NCBI GenBank assembly: GCA_047610385.1
Contig: JBLGAC010000065.1
Coordinates: 1 to 16,549 of the forward strand
Direction: 5' to 3'
DNA from: JBOCEF01 sp047610385
GTDB lineage: Bacteria; Pseudomonadota; Alphaproteobacteria; Rhodobacterales; Rhodobacteraceae
DNA: 16,549 nucleotides
Within the stretch, counting starts at the first letter, position 1. Every line of letters starts with the position of its first letter. The notes below the pieces were generated by a model. That model saw only the letters and a list, made by a program, of their open reading frames with translations, was not told where the DNA came from and did no database searches. The position numbers and the translations under genes were made by a program. This document shows positions 7,449 to 16,501 of this stretch, piece by piece.

Positions 7449-7484
7449 CGCCGCGCACCCGGCTGGCGCGGTGCCCGCGCGGCG
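7449..7484. terminator. Possible convergent terminator structure
   Basis: CGCCGCGC (7449-7456) pairs with GCGCGGCG (7477-7484) around a 20-base loop, between the convergent Lrp-type and GNAT genes. A second copy of CCGCCGCGCA lies just upstream at 7434-7443, so alternative pairings are possible. No U-tract is visible on either strand. Confidence 0.3.
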
Positions 7485-7519
7485 AGGGCCATGGACGGCG
7501 CTGGATGGCGCAGGTGTCT

Positions 7520-8509
7520 TCAGCCCAAAGTGGGGAGCCGGCCAGCGCTGTGGCGGGCCTTGGCCGCGATGCGCCGCGATTGCATCGCTGCCAGCGCCCC
7601 GGTTCCCGGCGCCCCGAGCCACGCGCCACCCAGCGGCCTGACCGCAGCCCCGGCGCCGATTTTGAACCGGGCGAGGCCGGGGGCATCTTCGGTGTTCACC
7701 GTCCCCAGATCCAGCCGCGCGATGCCCCGCGCCGCCAGCCATGTCGTCGCCCGCCACAATATCAGGTTATGGGCGTTGAGGGCACGGCCCTCAGGCCCGC
7801 TCCACCCAATGTGATAACTGGCTGAGGGCGCGTGGATCAGGACCAGCATCGCGGCCAGCGGATCGCCGCCGGTGTGGGCGACGAACAATTGCGCGGCGTC
7901 TTTGGCCGTGCTCGCCCACGCGGCGGCGAAGGCGGGGGGCAGGCCGCGATAGCCGTGGGCGCGTTGCTGGGCGGCCTCGTTGCGCAGCAGCCAATGGTTC
8001 GGGTCAGGCGGCAGCGCGGTGCGGCGGATCCGCAGGCCCGACGCCTCAGCGACCACCAGCCGGTTGCGCCATTTTACCGATTGCGCGGCGCGGCGGACGA
8101 GGTCGGGCGCGGTCAGGTTCAATTCGGCCACATGCATCGGGGTCTGGACCTGCACGAGGCCAGCCGCTGACAGCGGCGCGGTTTGGGACGTATCCTCAGC
8201 CGTGACGAACAGCGCGCGCAGCCCGGTGACCGGCGCATCGCGGCGCAGGGCTTTCAGCGCTTCGGTGCGACCTGTGGCATCTGGCACCCAGACCGGCCCA
8301 CGCGAAATCAGCGCCGCGCCGCCCAGCCGCCCGACCTGCCGCATCAAGGCCAGCGCGCCGCCGACGGGGGCGCCTTGGTGCGAAATGGCGGCCCATCGCG
8401 CGTCGCGCCCCCATGCGATGCAGGCCGCGCCATAGCGTGGGTGCTGCTGCATGGCGACGGGGGCGCCGGGCAGGGGGGCTTTGGATGGATCGGTCCAGTG
8501 GATCTTCAT
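7520..8509 (-). CDS. FemAB/BioF2-like GNAT-fold acyltransferase
   Basis: The protein has 329 residues with no signal peptide or membrane helix. The first half (about 1-140) is a degenerate GNAT-like domain. The second half carries the recognisable part: SVKWRNRLVVAEASGL (about 143-158), then YHIGWSGPEGRALNAHNLIL and IARLDLGTVN-EDAPGLARFKIG (about 232-286). This pattern is typical of the BioF2/FemAB-like acetyltransferase_6 group, often annotated simply as GNAT N-acetyltransferase in Rhodobacterales. Relatives transfer amino acids or acyl groups to peptidoglycan precursors or other amines; the substrate here is not predictable. It is divergent from a small membrane peptide. The ATG at 8509 has GAAGG very close upstream, which is a tight ribosome site. 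Confidence 0.75.
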   Translation of the reverse strand: MKIHWTDPSKAPLPGAPVAMQQHPRYGAACIAWGRDARWAAISHQGAPVGGALALMRQVGRLGGAALISRGPVWVPDATGRTEALKALRRDAPVTGLRALFVTAEDTSQTAPLSAAGLVQVQTPMHVAELNLTAPDLVRRAAQSVKWRNRLVVAEASGLRIRRTALPPDPNHWLLRNEAAQQRAHGYRGLPPAFAAAWASTAKDAAQLFVAHTGGDPLAAMLVLIHAPSASYHIGWSGPEGRALNAHNLILWRATTWLAARGIARLDLGTVNTEDAPGLARFKIGAGAAVRPLGGAWLGAPGTGALAAMQSRRIAAKARHSAGRLPTLG

Positions 8510-8516
8510 CCCTTCT

Positions 8517-8549
8517 GTTAACCATCTGATTACCTAATGCGGGGTTAAC
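8517..8549. promoter_or_regulatory. Inverted GTTAACC pair with TTAACCAT (CtrA-like half-site)
   Basis: GTTAACC (8517-8523) and its complement GGTTAAC (8543-8549) flank the 48-bp gap between the divergent GNAT and small-peptide genes. The left copy continues as TTAACCAT (8518-8525), which equals the half-site described for the alphaproteobacterial cell-cycle regulator CtrA. A full TTAA-N7-TTAA site is not present. Control by CtrA is inference. Confidence 0.35.
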
Positions 8550-8557
8550 TTGGCCCC

Positions 8558-8710
8558 ATGAGCCGCGATCATCGCACTGTTTCTGGCGTCCGCGCCCCGG
8601 CCCCGCGCATGACGCGCATGGGGGCAGTGGTGCTGGCCATCGCCATCGCCGGGCCGGTCTGGGCGGTGCTGACGGTGGGAGAGATCGTGTGGCGGTTGCT
8701 GATGCCCTGA
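8558..8710 (+). CDS. Small single-span membrane protein (50 aa)
   Basis: An ATG at 8558 opens a 50-residue frame ending at TGA 8708-8710. The N-terminus is basic (MSRDHRTVSG to PRMTR, residues 1-20). A hydrophobic segment (MGAVVLAIAIAGPVWAVLTV, residues 21-40) follows, and a short amphipathic tail ends in WRLLMP. This suggests a single helix in the inner membrane with the basic end inside. Codon use matches neighbouring genes. I recognise no family. It sits 74 bases before valS in the same direction and is divergent from the GNAT gene. GGGG at 8541-8544 is a possible but distant ribosome site. Confidence 0.55.
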   Translation: MSRDHRTVSGVRAPAPRMTRMGAVVLAIAIAGPVWAVLTVGEIVWRLLMP

Positions 8711-8784
8711 TCGCGGCCCTTCCCCCCGGGCCCCACCCGCGTTAAACCCCGTGGTCAATCATAAAGACCGTGGGACCCGGACCG

Positions 8785-11742
<2,958 letters not shown>

Positions 11743-11761
11743 TCGCCCGACACCATCGCAA

Positions 11762-11797
11762 AAAAAGGCCGCGCCCGATCCCGGGTGCGGCCTTTTT
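11762..11797. terminator. Bidirectional rho-independent terminator
   Basis: A long stem pairs AAAAAGGCCGCGCCCG (11762-11777) with CGGGTGCGGCCTTTTT (11782-11797) over a 4-base loop, with one G-U pair. The U-tract TTTTT ends the plus-strand copy behind valS (stop at 11742), and the A-tract gives a U-tract on the minus strand behind the convergent CTERM protein gene (stop at 11812). Confidence 0.93.
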
Positions 11798-11811
11798 CGT
11801 GGCGCGATAGA

Positions 11812-12351
11812 TCAGGCGCGCTTGCGGCGCACCAACCCGAACAGGCCGAGCGCGCCGAGCAGCAGCGGCGCCGCGGCGGGCGCCGGCACGATGGTCAGTC
11901 GGATGAAGTCGCCGGTTATCGCGTAGGACTCATAAACCCCGGTAATTAGGCCCAGCGAGGCCGAGCTGCCGGCCACCGTCAGGCTGCCGGAAATGGCCTC
12001 GCCGGCATAGCCCGCTGCAAAGCCGACTTGGTCGCCGAAGAAGATCTTGAACTGATCGCCGGTCGCTGCGCCCCCGCCCCCCCCGTTGCCTGAGCCGAAC
12101 GCTGGCAGGCTGGGGATGTTATAAATATCCATGCCAAAGCCGGGTCCGGCGAAAAGAATCGAACCGAGGTTGGCACGGACCGCAGTATCGGGGTCGCCGC
12201 CCCCGGCGGCGGACATGCGTGTCAGGTTCAACGACCCGGCGAAGCTGAACACCACGTTCGGGCCGACATCCGCCGTGGTGATGTAGATGGCGGCCGATGC
12301 GGGCGCGCCGAGGGATGCCGCAAGGCCGACTGCGAATAAAAGCTGTTTCAT
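11812..12351 (-). CDS. VPLPA/PEP-CTERM-like secreted surface protein
   Basis: The ATG at 12351 has GGGGA just upstream and gives 179 residues; a TTG five codons earlier is less likely. Residues 1-20 form a signal peptide with cleavage after ASA. The mature part is Gly/Ala/Ser-rich and probably beta-structured, with a Gly run (about 88-94). The C-terminus is a sorting tag: VPAPAA (155-160), a hydrophobic helix (APLLLGALGLFGLV, 161-174), then RRKR (175-178). That layout matches VPLPA-CTERM signals processed by exosortase-type systems, which anchor or release surface and matrix proteins. No exosortase is encoded in the window. The body of the protein matches no family I know. Its upstream DNA is strikingly AT-rich. 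Confidence 0.75.
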   Translation of the reverse strand: MKQLLFAVGLAASLGAPASAAIYITTADVGPNVVFSFAGSLNLTRMSAAGGGDPDTAVRANLGSILFAGPGFGMDIYNIPSLPAFGSGNGGGGGAATGDQFKIFFGDQVGFAAGYAGEAISGSLTVAGSSASLGLITGVYESYAITGDFIRLTIVPAPAAAPLLLGALGLFGLVRRKRA

Positions 12352-12559
12352 CAGGTTCCCCACCAAAAAAGCACAAATAATTAAGGTCTATTTATACTTA
12401 TCACTTTCAGAGAGATTCGCGATAATTCTCAGCTCACTTCTAGCGTTTTTGTCCTGATTTGCCGCTGATCTGCAACATCGCTGTATCGCGGTCTCTGCCG
12501 CGGTCTGGTGCGGGCGCCGCGTTTCCGCCTCGTCTCAGGCCGCCCGCGCTGGCATGACC
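12352..12559. other. AT-rich upstream region of the CTERM protein gene
   Basis: This spacer has no gene. Its proximal part, 12361-12420, is about 32% GC by hand count, in a window that is otherwise mostly above 60%. On the minus strand TATAAA (12396-12391) is a candidate -10 element about 40 bases before the start codon; no convincing -35 was found. The distal part holds one copy (12528-12544) of a 17-bp repeat that recurs at 12594-12610. Confidence 0.4.
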
Positions 12560-12610
12560 GCGGCGGAGGGGGGCGCGCCCGCCTCCGCCGCCCCCTCGTC
12601 TCAGGCCGCC
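12528..12610. repeat. 17-bp direct repeat at the GST gene 3' end
   Basis: CCTCGTCTCAGGCCGCC occurs at 12528-12544 and again at 12594-12610, 66 bases apart start to start. The second copy includes the stop codon (12601-12603) and last codons of the glutathione transferase gene. A local duplication or slippage would explain it. Confidence 0.8.
12560..12591 (-). terminator. Hairpin behind the GST gene (no U-tract)
   Basis: GCGGCGGAGG (12560-12569) pairs perfectly with CCTCCGCCGC (12582-12591), and the loop itself contains the palindrome GGGCGCGCCC. It lies 9 bases past the GST stop on the minus strand, between the two 17-bp repeats. No U-tract follows. Confidence 0.55.
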
Positions 12611-13215
12611 ATCGCCGCCTTGCCGCGGGCCAGTGCCGCGTTCAACGCCGGACGCGCGCGCACCGCGGCGATGTAATCAGCGACCTTGCCGTCCTTGGGC
12701 AGGTCCCATTTCGACCCGTTCTCAGCCCAGTTCATCAGATGCACGATGATCAGGTCGGGCACGGTGAAGGTCTCACCCATCAGATAGGGCCCGTCGCCGA
12801 GCATTGCCTCCAGCGTTTCAAGCCCGCGGTTGAACTCCATCACGCAGACCGGCTTGATTGCGGTCACGCGGACGTCTTCGGGATAGATGAAGCTGTTCTT
12901 GGCGGCGACCCACAGCGCGCCCTCCAGCACGTCGACGGCGAACTGGGTGAACCCGTCCTGGCGTGCGCGGTCCAGCGTGCCGGCCGGAAAGGTGCAGGCC
13001 CCGTGCTTGTCGGCCAGATAGGTGACGATCGCCACGCTGTCGGTCAGCCCTGCGTCGCCGTCCAGCAGCGCCGGGACCTTGCCGGTGGGCGTGATCGCAA
13101 GAATGTCAGCGCTGTGCGGTTTGCACGGGTTCAGGTCATAGTCCTGGCCAAGTTCTTCGAGCATCCACATAACGCGCATGGCGCGGGTGAAGGGGCTTCC
13201 AAGGACGGTGTACAT
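12601..13215 (-). CDS. Glutathione S-transferase family protein
   Basis: The start at 13215 has AAGGAG 9 bases upstream and gives 204 residues, the usual size; an upstream in-frame ATG at 13281 would add an unlikely 22-residue tail. The N-terminal thioredoxin-like domain (about 1-75) shows MYTVLGSPFTRAMRVMWML with Ser7 near the usual catalytic site, the cis-Pro motif KVPAL (46-50) and TDSVAI (58-63), where Asp-Ser contacts the glutathione glutamyl group. The helical C-terminal domain follows, with FTVPDLIIVHLMNW (about 157-170) holding the conserved Asp of the N-capping box. It would conjugate or reduce electrophiles with glutathione in the cytoplasm; the substrate is unknown. It is divergent from pyrB. 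Confidence 0.9.
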   Translation of the reverse strand: MYTVLGSPFTRAMRVMWMLEELGQDYDLNPCKPHSADILAITPTGKVPALLDGDAGLTDSVAIVTYLADKHGACTFPAGTLDRARQDGFTQFAVDVLEGALWVAAKNSFIYPEDVRVTAIKPVCVMEFNRGLETLEAMLGDGPYLMGETFTVPDLIIVHLMNWAENGSKWDLPKDGKVADYIAAVRARPALNAALARGKAAMAA

Positions 13216-13252
13216 TTGGGCGTCTCCTTGACGGTGTTTTGGGTTGGCGCAC

Positions 13253-13281
13253 AGATGACCCGCGCCCGGATGCATCGTCAA
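13253..13281 (-). promoter_or_regulatory. Possible promoter of the GST gene
   Basis: On the minus strand TTGACG (13281-13276) matches five of six -35 bases. TCATCT (13258-13253) lies 17 bp further, a weak -10. Transcription would start about 30 bases before the GST start codon. The pyrB promoter must lie in the same 140-bp gap, but I cannot place it. Confidence 0.3.
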
Positions 13282-13355
13282 GCCTTCGAGCAGCGCGGCG
13301 CTGGACGGGGCCCGGAACGCCTGACATAAACGGGGCGATCATTGAGAGGCCGCCC

Positions 13356-14303
13356 ATGACCCATGCTTTCGCGCACCGCCACCTGCTTGGGATCGAGGGG
13401 CTTGGCCCGTCGGACATAAGGGCAGTGCTGGACAAGGCCGATGAATATGTCGCGCTGAACCGGCGGCGGGATAAAAAGACCTCAGTGCTGCGGGGGCTGA
13501 CGCAGATCAATCTGTTCTTCGAAAATTCAACCCGCACTCAGGCGAGCTTTGAGCTGGCCGGGAAACGCCTTGGCGCGGATGTGATGAACATGTCCGTGAA
13601 GACGTCGTCGATCAGCAAGGGGGAAACGCTGCTCGACACCGCGCAGACGCTGAACGCCATGCATCCCGACCTGATCGTGGTGCGCCACCAGCATTCTGGC
13701 GCGGTGGCGCTGCTGGCGCAAAAGGTCGACGCGGCGGTGATCAATGCCGGTGATGGACGCCACGAACATCCGACGCAGGCCTTGTTGGACGCGCTGACCA
13801 TCCGCCGCCACAAGGGCCGGATTCACCGCCTGACCGTGGCGATCTGCGGGGATGTGGCGCACAGCCGTGTGGCGCGGTCCAACCTGATCCTGCTGGGGAT
13901 GATGGAGAACCGGGTCCGCATCGTCGCCCCGCCGACCCTGCTGCCGCCCGAGGTCGCGACCTACGGCGCCGAAGTGTTCCACGACATGCGCGAAGGCCTA
14001 GAGGGTGCGGACGTGGTCATGATGCTGCGCCTGCAGCAAGAACGCATGGACGGTGCCTTTGTCCCGTCCCGGCGTGAATATTTCCACCGCTTCGGGCTGG
14101 ATCACCAAAAGCTGGCCTTCGCCAAGCCTGACGCCATCGTGATGCATCCCGGCCCGATGAACCGCGGCGTTGAGATCGACAGCCTTGTGGCCGACGACAT
14201 CAAGCACTCGGTGATCGCGGAGCAGGTGGAGATGGGCGTCGCGGTGCGTATGGCGGTGATGGACCTGCTGGCGCAGAACATTCCGGCGGAGGGTGGGGCA
14301 TGA
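13356..14303 (+). CDS. pyrB: Aspartate carbamoyltransferase catalytic subunit
   Basis: The enzyme condenses carbamoyl phosphate with aspartate, the first committed step of UMP synthesis. ATG 13356 has GAGAGG at 13344-13349 and gives 315 residues, the normal length. Carbamoyl-phosphate binding residues are in FFENSTRTQASFE (STRT, 58-61) and the Ser87-Lys88 loop contributed by the adjacent subunit. HPTQALLD (138-145) and the aspartate-side MHPGPMNRG near the C-terminus complete the site. No pyrI regulatory chain is present. Instead the downstream gene is a dihydroorotase homologue without metal ligands, the arrangement seen in bacteria whose PyrB forms a complex with an inactive dihydroorotase. 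The stop codon overlaps the next start as ATGA. Confidence 0.97.
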   Translation: MTHAFAHRHLLGIEGLGPSDIRAVLDKADEYVALNRRRDKKTSVLRGLTQINLFFENSTRTQASFELAGKRLGADVMNMSVKTSSISKGETLLDTAQTLNAMHPDLIVVRHQHSGAVALLAQKVDAAVINAGDGRHEHPTQALLDALTIRRHKGRIHRLTVAICGDVAHSRVARSNLILLGMMENRVRIVAPPTLLPPEVATYGAEVFHDMREGLEGADVVMMLRLQQERMDGAFVPSRREYFHRFGLDHQKLAFAKPDAIVMHPGPMNRGVEIDSLVADDIKHSVIAEQVEMGVAVRMAVMDLLAQNIPAEGGA

Positions 14304-14491
14304 GCGCTGTGAGCATCGCTGACCGCGCCGTCTGGGCTGTGGTGCATGTTGCCGCCTCGGTGGCTTTGGCCTCGGTGGCTTTGGGCCCCTTGGTGCGATT
14401 GATCTGCAAGCGCCGATTTTCCCGCATCACCTGGGCCAAAGACCTCATCGGCACCATGCGGAACACCATGTCGGAGGCGCGCTGCAAATGA
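14300..14491 (+). CDS. Small membrane peptide coupled between pyrB and pyrC
   Basis: This 63-residue frame starts at ATG 14300 inside the pyrB stop (ATGA) with a strong GGAGG site at 14288-14292, and its TGA stop overlaps the pyrC start in the same way. A hydrophobic segment (about 9-32, AVWAVVHVAASVALASVALG and on) is followed by a basic tail (RLICKRRFSRITWAKDL). It looks like a one-span membrane peptide with a cytoplasmic basic end. Its helix includes a 15-bp tandem duplication (SVALA repeat). I recognise no family. The overlaps and ribosome site argue that it is translated. A role in complex assembly or membrane placement would be guesswork; it may equally be a spacer that carries the ribosome from pyrB to pyrC. 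Confidence 0.65.
   Translation: MSAVSIADRAVWAVVHVAASVALASVALGPLVRLICKRRFSRITWAKDLIGTMRNTMSEARCK
14354..14383 (+). repeat. 15-bp perfect tandem repeat
   Basis: GCCTCGGTGGCTTTG is present twice back to back (14354-14368, 14369-14383). It keeps the reading frame of the 63-residue peptide and duplicates five residues in its membrane helix. Confidence 0.9.
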
Positions 14492-15771
14492 ACCTTTTTC
14501 TCATCAACGCCCGCCTGATCGACCCCGAGGCGCTGACCGAAACCCGCGGCAACCTGTTGATCGAGGGCGGCCGCATCAAGGCCGTCGGCGACATCACCGC
14601 GCTGGGCGTTGAGGTCATTGATTGCCGCGGCAAGGCGCTGGCCCCCGGCATCGTCGACATGCGCGTGTTTATTGGGGAACCTGGGTTTCGCCACCGCGAA
14701 AGCTATCGCACCGGCGGGCAGGCGGCGGCGGCGGGCGGGGTCACCACGATCATCGCCCAGCCGATGACTGACCCGGTGATTGATGACCCGGCGGTGGTGG
14801 AAAGCATCCGCCGCCGCGCTGATGAAATCTGCCCGGTGCGGGTGCATGTCATGGGTGCGCTGACACAAGGTTTGCACGGCAAGTGCATGTCTGAGATGGG
14901 TTTTTTGCATGATGCAGGCGTCGTCGCCTTCACCGATGGCGACACGCCGGTGGCGGACCCGATCGTGTTCCGCCGCTGCCTGATTTATGCGCGTGAACTG
15001 GGCGCGTTGGTGGTGCACCATCCACAGGAACCAACCCTGTCGGCGGCGGGCTGCGCGACTGAGGGGTTCTTTGCCACCAAGCTCGGTCTGCCCGGCGTGC
15101 CCGCGATGGCGGAGCGGATGATGCTGGAGCGCGACCTTGCGTTGGTGGAACTGACCGGCGCACGCTATCACGCCGACCAGCTGTCCACGGCTGCGGCCAT
15201 TGAGGTGCTGCGCGCCGCCAAGGCCCGCGGGCTGCCGGTGACCGCGTCGGCCTCGATCCATCACTTGACGCTTAACGAGCTCGACATCGGCGATTGGCGC
15301 AGTTTCTTCAAATTCGACCCGCCGCTGCGCTGTGAAAACGACCGAATGGCGTTGGTTGAGGCGGTGGCCGACGGAGTGATCGACGTCATCACCTCCGCCC
15401 ACATGCCCCAAGACGAAGAAACCAAGCGCGTCCCCTTTGAGATCGCGGCCCATGGCGCCAGCGGCCTTGAAACGCTGCTGTCAGCCTCAATGCAGCTGGT
15501 GCATGCGGGGGCGATGGACCTGCCGACGCTGTTCGCGCGCCTGTCGACCGCGCCCGCCCGGCTGTTGGGCCTTGAGGGCGGATCCCTCGCGCCCGGCGCG
15601 CCCGCCGATCTGGTGCTGTTTGACCCGGAGGCGCCTTATGTGCTGGACCGGTCTACATTGAAGGCCAGGTCTAAGAACACCCCGTATGACCTTGCACGAA
15701 TGGATGGAAAAGTGATCCGCACCTTTGTCGGCGGCGCACAGGTCCACGGCCCGGAAGGAGCCAACGCATGA
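14488..15771 (+). CDS. pyrC: Class I dihydroorotase homologue, metal site lost (PyrC'/PyrX-like)
   Basis: The protein has 427 residues and keeps the cyclic amidohydrolase layout: an N-terminal beta domain, the barrel from LAPGIVDM, and the C-terminal GGSLAPGAPADLVLFDPE. However, active class I enzymes have DxHxHxREPG, and here the block reads DMRVFIGEPG (57-66), so the two His are Arg59 and Phe61. The catalytic Asp of the 'TDHAPH' block is replaced in TSAHMPQ (Ser303), and MPNTNP has become AQPMTDP. It therefore should not bind zinc or make dihydroorotate. Inactive homologues next to pyrB are known in Pseudomonas, where they are needed to assemble aspartate carbamoyltransferase; that role is inferred here. 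A genuine dihydroorotase should be encoded elsewhere. GGAGG at 14473-14477 precedes the start, and the stop overlaps plsY as ATGA. Confidence 0.9.
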   Translation: MNLFLINARLIDPEALTETRGNLLIEGGRIKAVGDITALGVEVIDCRGKALAPGIVDMRVFIGEPGFRHRESYRTGGQAAAAGGVTTIIAQPMTDPVIDDPAVVESIRRRADEICPVRVHVMGALTQGLHGKCMSEMGFLHDAGVVAFTDGDTPVADPIVFRRCLIYARELGALVVHHPQEPTLSAAGCATEGFFATKLGLPGVPAMAERMMLERDLALVELTGARYHADQLSTAAAIEVLRAAKARGLPVTASASIHHLTLNELDIGDWRSFFKFDPPLRCENDRMALVEAVADGVIDVITSAHMPQDEETKRVPFEIAAHGASGLETLLSASMQLVHAGAMDLPTLFARLSTAPARLLGLEGGSLAPGAPADLVLFDPEAPYVLDRSTLKARSKNTPYDLARMDGKVIRTFVGGAQVHGPEGANA

Positions 15772-16427
15772 TCCCCGAATGGCTGCGCGCCTTGATGGGC
15801 GAAACCGCCGCGCCCGGGCTGGAGGCCGCGATGCCCTGGCTGCTTGGCGCTGCTATGCTGGGCTATCTGCTCGGCTCAATCCCCTTCGGGCTGCTGGTGT
15901 CGCAGGCTTTGGGGCTGGGCGATCTGCGCACCATCGGGTCGGGCAATATTGGCGCGACCAACGTGTTGCGCACCGGATCAAAAAAGGCGGCGGCGGCGAC
16001 GCTGTTGCTCGACGGGGCCAAGGGCGCTGTGGCGGTGCTGATCGCGGGGCATTATGCCGGGCCGGACGCCGCAGCCATCGCCGGTGCGATGGCGGTGATT
16101 GGTCATTCTTTCCCAATCTGGCTAAAATTCAAGGGTGGTAAGGGTGTAGCGACCTTTCTTGGCTTCGCGCTTGCGATTCACCTGCCAAGTGGCTTGATCG
16201 CCTGTGCAATTTGGCTTTTGATGGCAGCTTTATTTCGCTATTCGTCCTTCGCCGCGCTGGTGATGGTGTTCTGGACGCCGGTCGTGCTCAACGAATTCAG
16301 CGTGAACGAGGCGGTGATTTTGTCAGCCGCCATCGCAGTGCTGATTTTCGTGCGCCATCAGGCCAATATCGGGCGGTTGCTGCGTGGGGCTGAACCGAGG
16401 ATCGGTGGGCGACGACCAAAAACCTAG
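15768..16427 (+). CDS. plsY: Glycerol-3-phosphate acyltransferase PlsY
   Basis: This inner-membrane enzyme uses acyl-phosphate to acylate glycerol-3-phosphate, giving lysophosphatidic acid for phospholipids. The 219-residue protein has several membrane helices and all family motifs: GYLLGSIPFGLL (32-43), GSGNIGATNVLR (57-68), DGAKGA (82-87), GHSFPIWLKFKGGKGVAT (112-129) and HQANIGRLLRGAEP near the end. The start at 15768 overlaps the pyrC stop (ATGA) and has AAGGAG at 15755-15760. It makes the N-terminus about 20 residues longer than common homologues, and ATG 15831 is an internal alternative. Bases 16081-16260 are lower in GC than the rest. The TAG stop lies exactly at an IS insertion point, but the protein reaches its expected C-terminus, so it is probably functional. 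Confidence 0.96.
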   Translation: MIPEWLRALMGETAAPGLEAAMPWLLGAAMLGYLLGSIPFGLLVSQALGLGDLRTIGSGNIGATNVLRTGSKKAAAATLLLDGAKGAVAVLIAGHYAGPDAAAIAGAMAVIGHSFPIWLKFKGGKGVATFLGFALAIHLPSGLIACAIWLLMAALFRYSSFAALVMVFWTPVVLNEFSVNEAVILSAAIAVLIFVRHQANIGRLLRGAEPRIGGRRPKT

Positions 16428-16478
16428 GCTCAGGACCCATAAACTGGATTCCGGCTTGCCCGGCGATGTGATTCACTC

Positions 16479-16495
16479 CTCCCAAATGTTGGGAG
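16479..16495 (+). promoter_or_regulatory. Hairpin enclosing the transposase ribosome-binding site
   Basis: CTCCCAA (16479-16485) pairs with TTGGGAG (16489-16495) over a 3-base loop. The right arm contains GGGAG (16491-16495), the likely ribosome site 6 bases before the transposase ATG. In a transcript reading in from plsY the site would be paired. This resembles protective hairpins known near the ends of other insertion sequences. Confidence 0.6.
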
Positions 16496-16501
16496 TTTGC
16501 C

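Noticed and set aside
8711..8784. Possible T-box or other leader regulator before valS
   Set aside because: The 74-base leader is too short and shows no T-box, riboswitch or clear attenuator fold.
12508..13329. A 273-codon open frame on the plus strand
   Set aside because: It covers the glutathione transferase gene on the opposite strand; that gene has family motifs and a good ribosome site.
14200..15453. A 417-codon open frame on the minus strand
   Set aside because: It lies antisense to the pyrC-like gene and across the end of pyrB, and shows no domain or ribosome site.
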